Origin: Karalla daura
Lineage: Eukaryota > Chordata > Actinopteri > Chaetodontiformes > Leiognathidae
DNA: 64,000 nucleotides
NCBI GenBank assembly: GCA_029224185.1
Contig: CM055198.1
Location: 6,638,210 to 6,702,209, forward strand
Direction of reading: 5' to 3'
Shown here: piece by piece, positions 1-9,244 of the stretch
How the letters are laid out: each line of letters opens with the position of its first letter
How positions within the stretch are numbered: position 1 is the stretch's first letter
Notes under the pieces: generated by a model
The model's database searches: none
Seen by the model: only the letters and a program-made list of their open reading frames with translations
What the model was told of the DNA's origin: nothing
Position numbers and translations under genes: made by a program

Positions 1-1314
1 TTTTCATGTATTTGCTCAACTCGGCAGTGAAAATTAATGTCAAAACGAGGCAGAGCAGCGAAAGCGAATTAGAAGTCACACTTCAGCAGCTTGGCCATGT
101 CAGAGGGACACAGAGGAGGAGGAGGAGGAGGAGAAGTGATCCACTCCTGGGATTCGAACTGATGCTCATCGGAAGAGAGGCACTCGCTGTGAGTAAGATG
201 AGCAGCCACGCTGTTTACCCACTTATCAAAACACAATAAAAACATACTCGTTTCCTGTCCTAGATTATTTATGTTCCTATTCTTTTTTTTCTCTCTCCTG
301 TTTATCACAACCTGAAGTGGCGGCGGCAAACACACTTTCTGTCCAAACCCGTCCACGTTAAACGAAGCTGTGCAGCGAGTTGAGGTGAACTTCATCACTC
401 TCCTCACAGGAAACGATGGCTCAACCACACATTAACCACTTCTGCTGTCAGTCATTTGATGCTTTAGGGAAAATGTGCAAGTGGGAGTGTAAAGACAGAA
501 GAAAGTACTAATGAGAGGCAGAGAATAAGTAGCGAAAGCTTGGTGAGGAGTGAGAGCTGGAGACGGAGCTTTACTGTGTGTGCCGGCTAATAAGAAAGTT
601 TGAGGACTTCCACAACCCAGAGAGAGGACTTAGTGTGAGATGAGCTGAAGGAAATCTTTTATTCAAATCTGCTTCTCTTGCTCACAGAGAGTGCAAGAGA
701 GGAAAAAAAACACACACACGTAAAGTGAAGCAGCCAGCAGCTGGAATCAGCCCTGCTCTGGTCCTAGTGTGTCTGAGACATCCACTGACAAGATGTCCTC
801 CTCCGTGTCAGCCCTGACACTGTCTGCTCTGTGTGTGACAGAGTGTGAGCTGAACTGTGCTGCTGTGAAGCTGTGAACAACATCAGATATACCACCTCCA
901 GTGCAAGGCTACTATATCCGCTACTCTGGAAGCTGCAGCTTCCTTGAGAGAGCAAACCGTAAAGGTCTCTATTGTGGCCTGAAACCTCAGTTTTCCAGTT
1001 GTAACTCTGCTTTCTCTTCTCGGTTATGGTTTAAACATGACCCTGAATACGTGGCGGTGTTATCTGGGCCCAAAATATCTGTTCCTCAAGTCCAACCAAG
1101 CAGCTCATTGGCAGCTTTATAACGGCTCATTTCAGAGAAGAGGAGGAGGACATCTCTGGTCTCTGAGAACATGAAAATGCTGCATGCAGCCCCTCTCCTC
1201 TCATACACAACCCTCCAGTGAGAGCAGCATCATCATACAATGGTGTTGCTCTTAACAGGTCAAAGGTGAGAACTGTGTGTGCGTCTCTCTCTCACATACT
1301 GGCGCACACAGATA
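1..1314. other. non-coding stretch, no gene seen
   Basis: Apart from a short (GGA)n tract I see no gene here. Open frames are short on both strands and lack recognisable domains. If the candidate minus-strand exon at 1776-1839 is real, this stretch would lie in its first intron. Confidence 0.5.
113..134. repeat. (GGA)n trinucleotide tract
   Basis: About seven GGA units in a row. It is a simple-sequence tract, and the poly-Pro and poly-Arg stretches in overlapping open frames come from it. Confidence 0.9.
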
Positions 1315-1465
1315 CACACATACACACACACACACACACATACACACACTCGCGCGCGCACACACACACATACACACACTCTCTCGCGCACACACACACA
1401 TACACACACTCTCTCGCGCACACACACACATACACACACATACACACATACACACACATACACAG
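1315..1465. repeat. compound CA array with 30-bp higher-order unit
   Basis: This is a CA-rich array interrupted in a regular way by TA and by CTCTCGCG or CTCGCGCG blocks. From about 1340 to 1430 the pattern recurs with a 30-bp period: a (CA)n run, one TACACACAC, then CTCTCGCG. It is therefore a minisatellite built on a microsatellite, with about three higher-order copies. Open frames of up to 145 codons overlap it on both strands and translate to repeated Thr-His or Cys-Val. They are low-complexity artefacts. Confidence 0.9.
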
Positions 1466-1775
1466 AAAGTGTGGGGCTGCAGTGCATGTCATCTGGACCA
1501 CCACCCTCCCCTGTGTCCTACACTGATGCTGCTGCACTGACTAGTGAGAAATCAACTCAACGCACACCTCAGATGCTCCCCGGAGGGAGGGGTGATGAGG
1601 TGAGGGTCACTTCACATACCTGCGCAACTCAAGGCGCAAAGACGCACACATTCTCAAGAAGAAACATCAATACCCCCCCCACACACACACTTGCAACTCT
1701 GGATCTCGCCCACTGAGAAACATCAGGACTTGGCATGGAAACATAACAGTATAAACACTGAAATCAATCCCTTGC

Positions 1776-1839
1776 CTTCAAATCCAAAGACGAAAGCGGC
1801 GGCGGGGATCCACACGGTGTGTATCCAGAAGTAAAGCAT
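1776..1839 (-). CDS. candidate first coding exon, signal-peptide-like (partial, unidentified gene)
   Basis: On the minus strand an ATG at 1839 has A at -3 (context ACACCATGC). It opens a frame reading MLYFWIHTVWIPAAAFVFG followed by Phe-Glu. This is a short hydrophobic N terminus like a signal peptide or signal anchor. The frame meets GAAG/GCAAGG at 1776/1775, which resembles the consensus of the rare GC-type splice donor (AG/GCAAGT). Splicing there would leave a phase-1 exon end, a common arrangement after signal-peptide exons of secreted and immunoglobulin-superfamily proteins. No GT donor of comparable quality is visible. Unspliced, the frame stops at 1723 after 38 codons. The exon sits at the edge of a CpG island with promoter-like motifs upstream. 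I do not recognise the protein, and the rest of the gene would lie beyond position 1. A chance frame in GC-rich DNA is the main alternative. Confidence 0.28.
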
Positions 1840-2300
1840 GGTGTCCCGGTAAAGCTCCGTGCTCGTCCCGATCACAGCTCCGGCTCCTCGGACGTAAAAT
1901 CTCCAGCAGGGAGAAAGAGAGGGAGAGTGACAGAGTGTGAGAGGGAGAGAGCTGCGAGTGACGCCGAGAGGAGCAGAGATCCCGCTCTGTGCGCTGCTGG
2001 TCCACGCTGGGGCTGGAGAGGAGCTCCGAGTCTGTCTGTGTGATGCTGCCGCTGCTGCTGATGCTGCCTCACGGACAGGAGCGCCCCCTGCCGGACCGCT
2101 CAGCCACAGAAGAGCGCTCACAGAGCGTGTGTGTGTCTGTATGTGTGTGTGTGTGCGTGTGACTGAGCGGTCAGTGTGTTTCCTCCACGCTCCAGCTCGG
2201 ACTAATCGGGACAAATCCGACATCCATCTCATTCAGCAGCGGCAGAGGCAGAGGCGGGATGCCGCACTCAGATGCTGTGGCCTCAGCCGATTCCAATAGG
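1790..2300 (-). promoter_or_regulatory. CpG island / candidate minus-strand promoter and 5'UTR
   Basis: By hand count there are about 26 CpG dinucleotides between 1790 and 2130, close to the number expected from base composition, whereas most of the window is CpG-poor. At the right-hand edge, upstream for minus-strand transcription, there is a GC box (gaggcgggat, 2251-2260) and a CCAAT motif (2293-2297, which reads ATTGG on the minus strand). Together with the downstream ATG at 1839 this fits a promoter firing leftwards. There is no transcript evidence, and the direction is inferred only from motif placement. Confidence 0.45.
2125..2162. repeat. (GT)n microsatellite, interrupted
   Basis: A GT-rich tract of about 38 bp with CTG, TAT and GCG interruptions. 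It lies inside the CpG island, in what would be the 5' UTR of the candidate minus-strand gene. Confidence 0.85.
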
Positions 2301-4149
2301 GGATGAGTTAAAGTGTGCGCCAAAGAACAAGACAATCCCTCTGGAATCTCTGCGCATTGGACATGAGCAAAGGTTCAGAAGGAAACAGTCTCTACTTCTC
2401 TACTGTCTCTTCTCTCTACTGTCAAATGTCTTCAGGGCGTGATAAAACTGAAATGTATGCGTATGGTTAAAGCCACTGGTCAAGCAGGTGGACCATGTAG
2501 GGTAGCCTCGCACACTGTGGATGTGAGAAGTGTCTCTAAAAGCACTGTGTAAGAACCAGCCCATTAACTGTTGACCTCTTCTGGTCTCCTTGTTCCCCAT
2601 GTACAGTAACTGAGTTGGACTTCAAAGTTATCTGTGTGTAAAGATGTGTGGCGTAACTGTCACCAGTCGTGCAACAAAGTGGAACATAATATGCGTTGAT
2701 GTGCATAGTGTTCTATACAGTGATTGGCAATAGATGTAGTCTTCCTGTCTGAAAAATGAAACTAATGCAAAAATGACTTTACTTACAATCACACCAAGAT
2801 CCACTCAAAAAAGCTCCGGCTCCATTACACAGCTGCTCAGGAAAAATAACATTGTGGCCGTGGACGGGGCGGCCCAAAGCCTCTTAGGAGGCAGGACCAG
2901 GCCAGCCCAGGCAAGCCCAGGTACAGTACAGCCAGTGCCAGCAGGCCTCAGCAGGTGAGACGACTTTACCAATCAGCCCACTATAAAACCAGTTTGCTGG
3001 CTGTGCTTGACGAGCACCCACAGACTGGAGCCAGAAGGAGCACCTGTGTTTTAAGGAGCTGGATATCTGGGTCCACACACTACTGCAATATAAAGCAGGT
3101 CGATTAGTCAACACACTCCAGCTGCGCTAATCCTCACCTGGTGCTGCTCCTGAGCCAGCCCGACACGCCCCCCTCTCCTACAGCCAGCCAAATATGGTTT
3201 CTTCTGGCAAAATGGCAGTGTCCTGTAAGCCCAACCCCAGGCTTCTAAGACAGCCCTTTACAAATCAACAGGTGACACTTCACAGAGGGTTAGGGCTTGG
3301 TTCTACATTATAATTCCACAAAATGTCTTGTTTTAGAGCATGATACACAATCCTACGTTTACTTTATAAGGTTTTCCTCCTTCCCACCATACCCTCCCTC
3401 TTTTGTGCCCCATGAGTGCGATGCGTAATATTACACACATCAGAATTTCCATCTTTTAACACTCTCACACTCATTTAAAGTTTGCTGTTGAGTCCAACTT
3501 TATTTTGTAATATCCAAGCACTCATGCCATCTACTCTCCTTGGCTGTTAGTTCATTTCCTTTCTTTCTTCAGGGGCTTGAGTTATGTATGAATATTTGAC
3601 AGAATTTTGTGTTTTACCCCACTGCTGCCAGGCAACCTGTCGCTATGAGGAAATAAATGGAGATTGCCTCCAAGGATTTGCATTGTCTGGGGGTTTTCCA
3701 CCCATCAGCAGAGACAGTATGAAAGGTTGTAAGTGCATCCAGACCTCACAGAACCACAGAGGCTGCTGTTTAGTTCCTCCGTGTATCCCCAGCTGCAGTG
3801 AGAGCACATCCAAATGCGCTTAATAGAAACATCTTAAAACCAGTGCAGAGACGTTATCTCCGAATGTGCCCACATCGAGGCTTTGGTCGGGAAAGCAACT
3901 AGAAACATCCTCACATGTTTATATCAAAGCAGATGTTTCGACCATAGATGCAACATCTCCAGATTTCACTGCATCGCACTGAAGTCGTCTGGCTGCACTG
4001 ATAACGCGCTCGTGCAGGGAAGAGTGGAAACGGGTTGAATGGAGTTAAGTCGTCGGGTGTTATCTTCACTGAATTACCTCTCAGGTGGCTGGTGGTCCAC
4101 AGAGAAGATGATACCCGAGGGTTCAGTGGCTGATTATTATTAGGGCCCG
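2301..4149. other. non-coding stretch, no gene seen
   Basis: No supported gene. The segment at 2860-3000 is rich in CCAGG/CAGG motifs (repeated 'cagcccaggcaagcccagg'-type sequence) but shows no tandem periodicity. A Cys-rich 79-codon frame at 3584-3823 has no recognisable domain or splice context and is not called. Confidence 0.45.
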
Positions 4150-4189
4150 ATGAATGGGGCCATGCAATCGAGTTACAAGGAGCCTTTTG

Positions 4190-4586
4190 TCTTCTCTTGT
4201 CTCTTCATTCTTTTATTGCTTTGTTTCCAGCGGTTTATTACAAGTATTATGTTATGCATTATTATCTTTATTTGTATTGCTATTACTATTATGCTACTTC
4301 ATTGTACCATTATTATTATGATTGCTGATTATTATTGTTGTATTTTTGTTATTCACATACTGTTATTTCTTGTTTTGCTTGCTTTTATATTAGCTTTTTA
4401 TATTACTTATAATACTATTTTGCTGTACTGTTATTACTACCATTTATTTTTTCTGCAGACTCTGAACTGTTGTAAATGTGTACTATGTATCAATGTGAAC
4501 TGTGAATGTGATGCACTTTTGTATCATTTTTGCTTCTGTACTAAATCATTTCACTCCAGAGATAAATAATATCTTATCTTATCTTA
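4190..4586 (+). mobile_element. probable LINE 3'-terminal fragment with (CTTAT)n tail
   Basis: An AT-rich stretch full of TATTATTA runs leads into a 3' end of the type seen in fish non-LTR retrotransposons: a short unique tail, then 'cactccagagataaataata', then tandem CTTAT units ending near 4586. The Ile- and Tyr-rich 139-codon frame over it (4150-4569) comes from base composition and is not a gene. The family is not assigned. A low-complexity AT region with a chance tail is possible. Confidence 0.4.
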
Positions 4587-5196
4587 AGAGATGTGGGTGT
4601 GCTGGTGCCAGCTGTGGTCAATAGACGGCCCTTAGACGCAGCACTAATGATGTGAGCTTCAGCTGAGACTTGGGGAAACACAGCGAAGAGTTATTTCATT
4701 AATAAGACATAAGAAGTTTGTCTTGGGTGTTATCCTGAATGAACATAACATGAGGCGAGATTCACTTTAACATTTAGGTCTTTGCGCTCGTACCCCAGAA
4801 ACAAGCAGCAAGGCTGTACTCTACATTTTGTGCTTTTTTCCCCCCCTCTAGTTTCATTTTAGTCTGTGTCTGTGTTTTGAGTTCACCCGCAAGACCTTAT
4901 GGCAGAGACGCGTGAGCGTGGCGGGTTTATTTAAATTCCTAACCTGTTGCACACTGTTCATTTGTATTTCTGTTGCAGAGGAGAAGGACGCTATTTTCAT
5001 TATGACATGCCAGCAGCAAGAGAAACAAAGCAAAGGTTAGATTGAATCCCATCAAAACAATCTGATGGAAAATACAGTTTGCCGTCGCAGGCGGGGAAGT
5101 CAGAGCATGGACTCTGAGAGAGGAGTCCCTTTCACAGAGTCGGCACTCAGGTGGATGAAATGTGAATAATAACTGCACACACTGTCATGCATGATT

Positions 5197-5198
<2 letters not shown>

Positions 5199-5270
<72 letters not shown>
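5199..5270. repeat. (TG)36 microsatellite
   Basis: An uninterrupted TG dinucleotide array of 72 bp. Perfect arrays this long are usually length-polymorphic and slippage-prone. Confidence 0.98.
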
Positions 5271-5271
<1 letters not shown>

Positions 5272-5914
5272 CTCATAGTTGGTGGAGAAAGAGACGTAGA
5301 ACGCTAGTCTGTGCAGCATCACAGATCACCTGCCAAGCCCACTATGCAACATCCAAACATAGCGTGAACACATCAGAAGTCATGAAAATACGCACCAAGG
5401 AGGCAAAGGGGGCAGAGAGAAGACAGAGTCTGTTTGAATGATGGCTCCATGCTACAAGCTGTATGAATATGTAGAGCTGCCAGCAATCGACTGCTTGTAA
5501 ATGAGTCATTGTTTGTGGGCAGATGGCAGAAAATTATTCCACATTAGCCGGAGTCATTAATATACTCGCAAACTATTAGAATTGTAGCAATTTTAGAAGA
5601 TGCTATCACACTGTGAAAGAGACGAGGCAAATGCGGCCGCCTATTTTACTCTCCGACATCGGGCGGTTTCTGCAGCTCCTGCGGTTCTGCATCAGACCAA
5701 AGCGCTGTAGGTGAATGCTCATTCTCCCCGTTACATTTCCCTCATTAGAGGGAAAATCCTGATTCATTATACAGAGTGACGTCCACTCGTGTCTTAACAC
5801 TCAGAAAGCTAAGTTCAAAGCCTCTGACCTCCAGTGTCTTGATTCATAATTCATCTCCAGGACTCAGCGGTCTGTCCCGCTGCAAAGTTCAGGATGCAAA
5901 TGTGGGAGGAGGTA

Positions 5915-5940
<26 letters not shown>
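5915..5940. repeat. (TG)13 microsatellite
   Basis: A perfect TG array followed directly by a G-rich segment (ggtgggggttgg). Confidence 0.95.
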
Positions 5941-5946
<6 letters not shown>

Positions 5947-6144
5947 GGTTGGAAGGAGACAAACCTAGAATATCATCATAAACAGGGGATGAAGAAAGAG
6001 GCAGAACGTGATGGATGAAGAGACCAAACAAAAGACAGATACAGATGCTCAGCTTTAAAGGGGACCGACAATGCTTGGCTGGAGTGTATTGTCCTTGTCC
6101 TCTGGCATTAAACACAGTGGAGCCATGGAACATTTGTTTCATCT

Positions 6145-6405
6145 AAAATCCCTCAGATGCCATTTTACAAGCCCTTTATCAATCCTATTTTTGGGTGAGG
6201 GAATATTACAGTCTGATTCTGCACAAATCCATTTCATGCTTATCTGGCAAATACACACAAGCTCTATGCCGATTGGCTCCCTCGCCTGCCATCATGACTT
6301 CACAGTGCTTGCTAATTGGCAAAAAAAGTTTTTCCTAAACTCAGTGGTAATGGAACTATCCATCTATGGAGCGTGCAGACATCCAGCCTTATATGTTTAG
6401 GACAG
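6145..6405 (+). mobile_element. dispersed repeat, copy A (unidentified family)
   Basis: This segment aligns by eye with 20140-20375 in the same orientation. Shared blocks in the same order are 'gccattNtacaag', 'caatcctatNttgggtg', 'ctgcaca', 'gattggNtNNcttgcctgc' (here with C for T in places), 'tttttcctNaact' and 'catccagccNNatatgttt'. The two are strongly diverged, with several small indels. That indicates an old interspersed repeat or a duplicated segment, not chance. No terminal repeats, coding remnant or RNA promoter boxes were recognised, so the class is left open. Confidence 0.6.
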
Positions 6406-9080
6406 AATCAGAGAGGGGATCCAGCTCGCAGCCCTATTCCTTCACTCATTTGATGACCTGAATTGAAGTGGGTGCACACAAAAGCTTTGGGAGGTGGAGG
6501 GTGTCATCATTTATGTTACACTTGTATTTTATGTCAAACATTATTCTGTCAAAGCTGCCTGTTTTTTTGTTTTGTTTTGTTTTGTGCTGCATGACAAAAT
6601 ACAAAATTTAAACATGAATGAGGATGAGAGGATGTATTTGGGCCAAACATAAATCTTTGCCTGGGGATAGACTTTCACTATTTAACAACACCCAAGGTAA
6701 AAGTCAGCCGGCATCTCCTCATAGCTGCTCTGATTCAAAACACTTCTGAAAGCTGTTCTTTGGCTTTCCTCATGTAGACCTGCTCTCACTGTTTCTTGAG
6801 GAATGGGAGGTCCACTTATCTTTATTCAAGAGTACAACCTTTCAATTACGGAACACGACTTATTGATTTCACCTTCAGATTTTGTAACGCTCTTCTCTCG
6901 AACCCTGCCCTCGGTCTCAGATAGCTACTGAATAAAGATCTGGTGAAAAGAGGCTCCATAGAGGTCGACAGACAGGATTTCAGGACGTGTTTGGTTACTC
7001 TTCAGACAGACCCATGTCAGATTGGAGTCCAGCGAGCCAATCTTCTCCCACTCTGCAATATGGACAGAAACAGAGCAGCAACAGAGTGCCGAGCTGTACA
7101 GAGACAACTGCTCTCGTTGCATTAATGAACTATGAGTATCACATAACAGTTTTACTTTGTTGTTGCGCTTTCATTTCTTCAAAGTGATGAAGTTTCTCTA
7201 TTAAAACTTTATCTCTTCTGTGCCACTTATATTACTCTTCTGCGGCGGCTTATAAAAACAAAGTTCACACAGTTTACTTGTGTTTCCTCTGTTGCTTCGT
7301 CATGTCCACATCCCGCCTGCACTGCAGCCAGGCCACATCCAAACTCCACTGTTGGCTCGGGGACGCTGTAGCCAAATTTATCTCTCCTTCAATGCACACA
7401 CACTCTGTGCCAGCTGCCTCTTTTCACCTGCCAGAGAGACATAATGTACTCATGCCCTGGGCACTCTTCAGATGTGTGAACAAAGTTAAATCAGTGTATC
7501 GGCTGGAGGAAAGGTCACCCATGATGAGAGAAATGCAAAAAAAGAAAAAAAATGTAGCCATCAGACGTCAACTCCTCACAGATGACAGTGATGTCTGCTT
7601 CTCTGTAGATGCTGAGAGCTTGGATGTGACAGTCCGCAGCCCGACTTTCCATCCATCAAGTATCAAGATACCGCTCAGACCAGACCTGCATTGATCCAGT
7701 ATCTAAATATGAGCCCAATTCACGCAGCGTTCGCTCCACCCTGAGCTGTGACCTCCAGAAGTGGATCATTTACAGCCAAGTTGCAGATACTCTGTGGTTC
7801 TTGTGTTCCCATGCTTAATGACTCTTGGAGCTCCACTTTCCTCTACTGTCGGTGTCTGTCCTGAATAAAGAGCTCCTTTGTCTATTTCGAGTGACTCCTT
7901 CCCAGCGGTTTCATCACAGCGGACCCCCAGCTGATTACCTGCAGCTCGGCAGAGAGCCTTGATTTATGACTGTTTTGCTTTTGTTACGGCGGAGCTCTGT
8001 GCTGCAACGCTGCAGCTCCGAGCTGGCATGCAGATGCATCAAGCACTTCCCCCGAGGCACGGGCGTACCCACCATTATTAATTGGGACAAAGTGCAATGT
8101 TGACATTGTCTTTGGAGCCCGGCTAAACTGCCGCGTAGCACCTGATGATGTACCAGCTTGTTGTGGTTCAGCCTCTGGTGTTGCAGTCCATCTTGATGCA
8201 GCATGGGGTGAGTGGGACACTTGAAGCACCCCTTGGTTCTCCTTGGGGGACTTGGGGAGACTGGCTGTACTGCTAGCTGAGATGATACACAATGTTGTTG
8301 AGGAACATCCCTCAGTTTGGCGAAATGTCCTGGAGTACCAGTTTGTACTTGGGGGATTCTGCAAATGTTTGGTTTCTAGTTTTCCATCCATGTATCTCTT
8401 GTTCTGTCATCTGAGATTTGAAATCCTCTCATTCCAGGAATGGGAGAAAAACTTCTCATCTAGTGGGACAAACTTTTTCCTCCCTTTCTTCATAGTTGAA
8501 AAAACCTTTTTCACAGTGAAAGACATGGCATCTCATGTGTTGGCTGGAGAAAGTTTCCTTCTTCCTTACCTGCTACAGTATACTCACTTGCCTCTGCTTG
8601 TTGATGCTTGTCTCTGCAGTGACGACGTATCACATTAGTCTGTTCGTTACAGCACCTATTTATATACTTTACATGGAACTCTGATGATGTATGAAAGGAA
8701 TGGAATGTTGCTCTGTGATGGCATTGCATTCTATTCCTTTTTTATTCCATCTATTCCTTTGATAAGGAATACATTATTAATCAAGCTGCTGTCACCGCAC
8801 CATCTCACTTGACGATTGGTTCAGGCCCACAATAGCACCAAACATTGGGAGAGTGTACACCCGTACCCCAAGGACTTTGTTTTGGTGACAGTTTGCATCA
8901 CACTCTGGTTCGTATTAACAGTGATCTGCTAGCAAACACTAAGGCAGAAAGTCTTAAAAGCTCAGACCACAAGAGGGAATCAACAAAGAGTAGATACTCT
9001 TTCAAAACTTTTCACAGAAAAGTAAATTTAGAAGATCCTTTTTGGGTCCTGGGTCAAGCTGGGTAAAATGGTTTGTTTGG
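6406..9080. other. non-coding stretch with one candidate conserved element
   Basis: No gene supported. It includes a (TTTTG)n patch around 6565-6585 and the candidate conserved element at 7930-8170. The 131- to 138-codon frames at 7278-7694 and 8243-8638 show no domain or coding signature that I recognise. Confidence 0.4.
7930..8170. promoter_or_regulatory. candidate conserved non-coding element
   Basis: A compact non-repetitive segment combining 'accattattaattgggac' (TAAT/ATTA homeodomain-type cores) with 'acaaagtgcaatg' and 'cattgtctttgg'. These last two contain SOX/TCF-type ACAAAG and ATTGT cores in opposite orientation about 15 bp apart. Balanced composition, no microsatellites and dense motifs are typical of conserved enhancers. 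Conservation itself is not visible from one sequence. Confidence 0.22.
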
Positions 9081-9089
9081 ATTGCTGTT

Positions 9090-9240
9090 CTCTCATTTCA
9101 TTTCTTATCCCCAAAGCAAACGCTAATATTGTGAATAAACTGCAAATGTATTTTTAGAGTCATTTTAATTCTTCTTGAGGCGCACTACTCAGTGTGCCTC
9201 AAGGTCAAGGACAGATAAAGTTCTCTGAATTGAATTAAAT
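9090..9240 (+). mobile_element. possible LINE 3' end fragment
   Basis: The segment ends with 'gataaagttctctgaattg' followed by 'aattaaat', a 3' terminus resembling fish non-LTR elements, whose tails are short AATTG-type repeats after an (A)ATAAAG-type motif. No coding remnant was recognised upstream. The call rests on the tail only. Confidence 0.3.
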
Positions 9241-9244
9241 CCGT

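Larger units (their letters stand above)
4587..6140. other. non-coding stretch with two TG arrays
   Basis: It contains the long TG array at 5199-5270 and a shorter one at 5915-5940. The segment 5530-5770 has a mixed, non-repetitive composition with several ATTA/TAAT cores and 'attagccggagtcattaat'. It could be conserved non-coding DNA, but this cannot be told from one genome. No gene is seen. Confidence 0.4.

Noticed and set aside
145..215. 'gggattcgaac' resembling a tRNA T-arm or a SINE B box
   Set aside because: No matching A box, acceptor stem or anticodon arm at proper distance. It may be a chance match or a tiny fragment of the fish repeat family.
1218..1716. Open frames of 67-145 codons on both strands with Thr-His or Cys-Val repeats
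   Set aside because: They are translations of the CA/TG array in several frames, with no unique protein sequence.
3584..3823. Cys-rich 79-codon frame like a small secreted peptide
   Set aside because: Its cysteine spacing matches no family I know, it has no signal peptide, and there is no supporting context.
4150..4569. 139-codon hydrophobic frame resembling a membrane protein
   Set aside because: Ile/Leu/Tyr richness comes from TATTATTA low-complexity DNA in a probable LINE 3' end.
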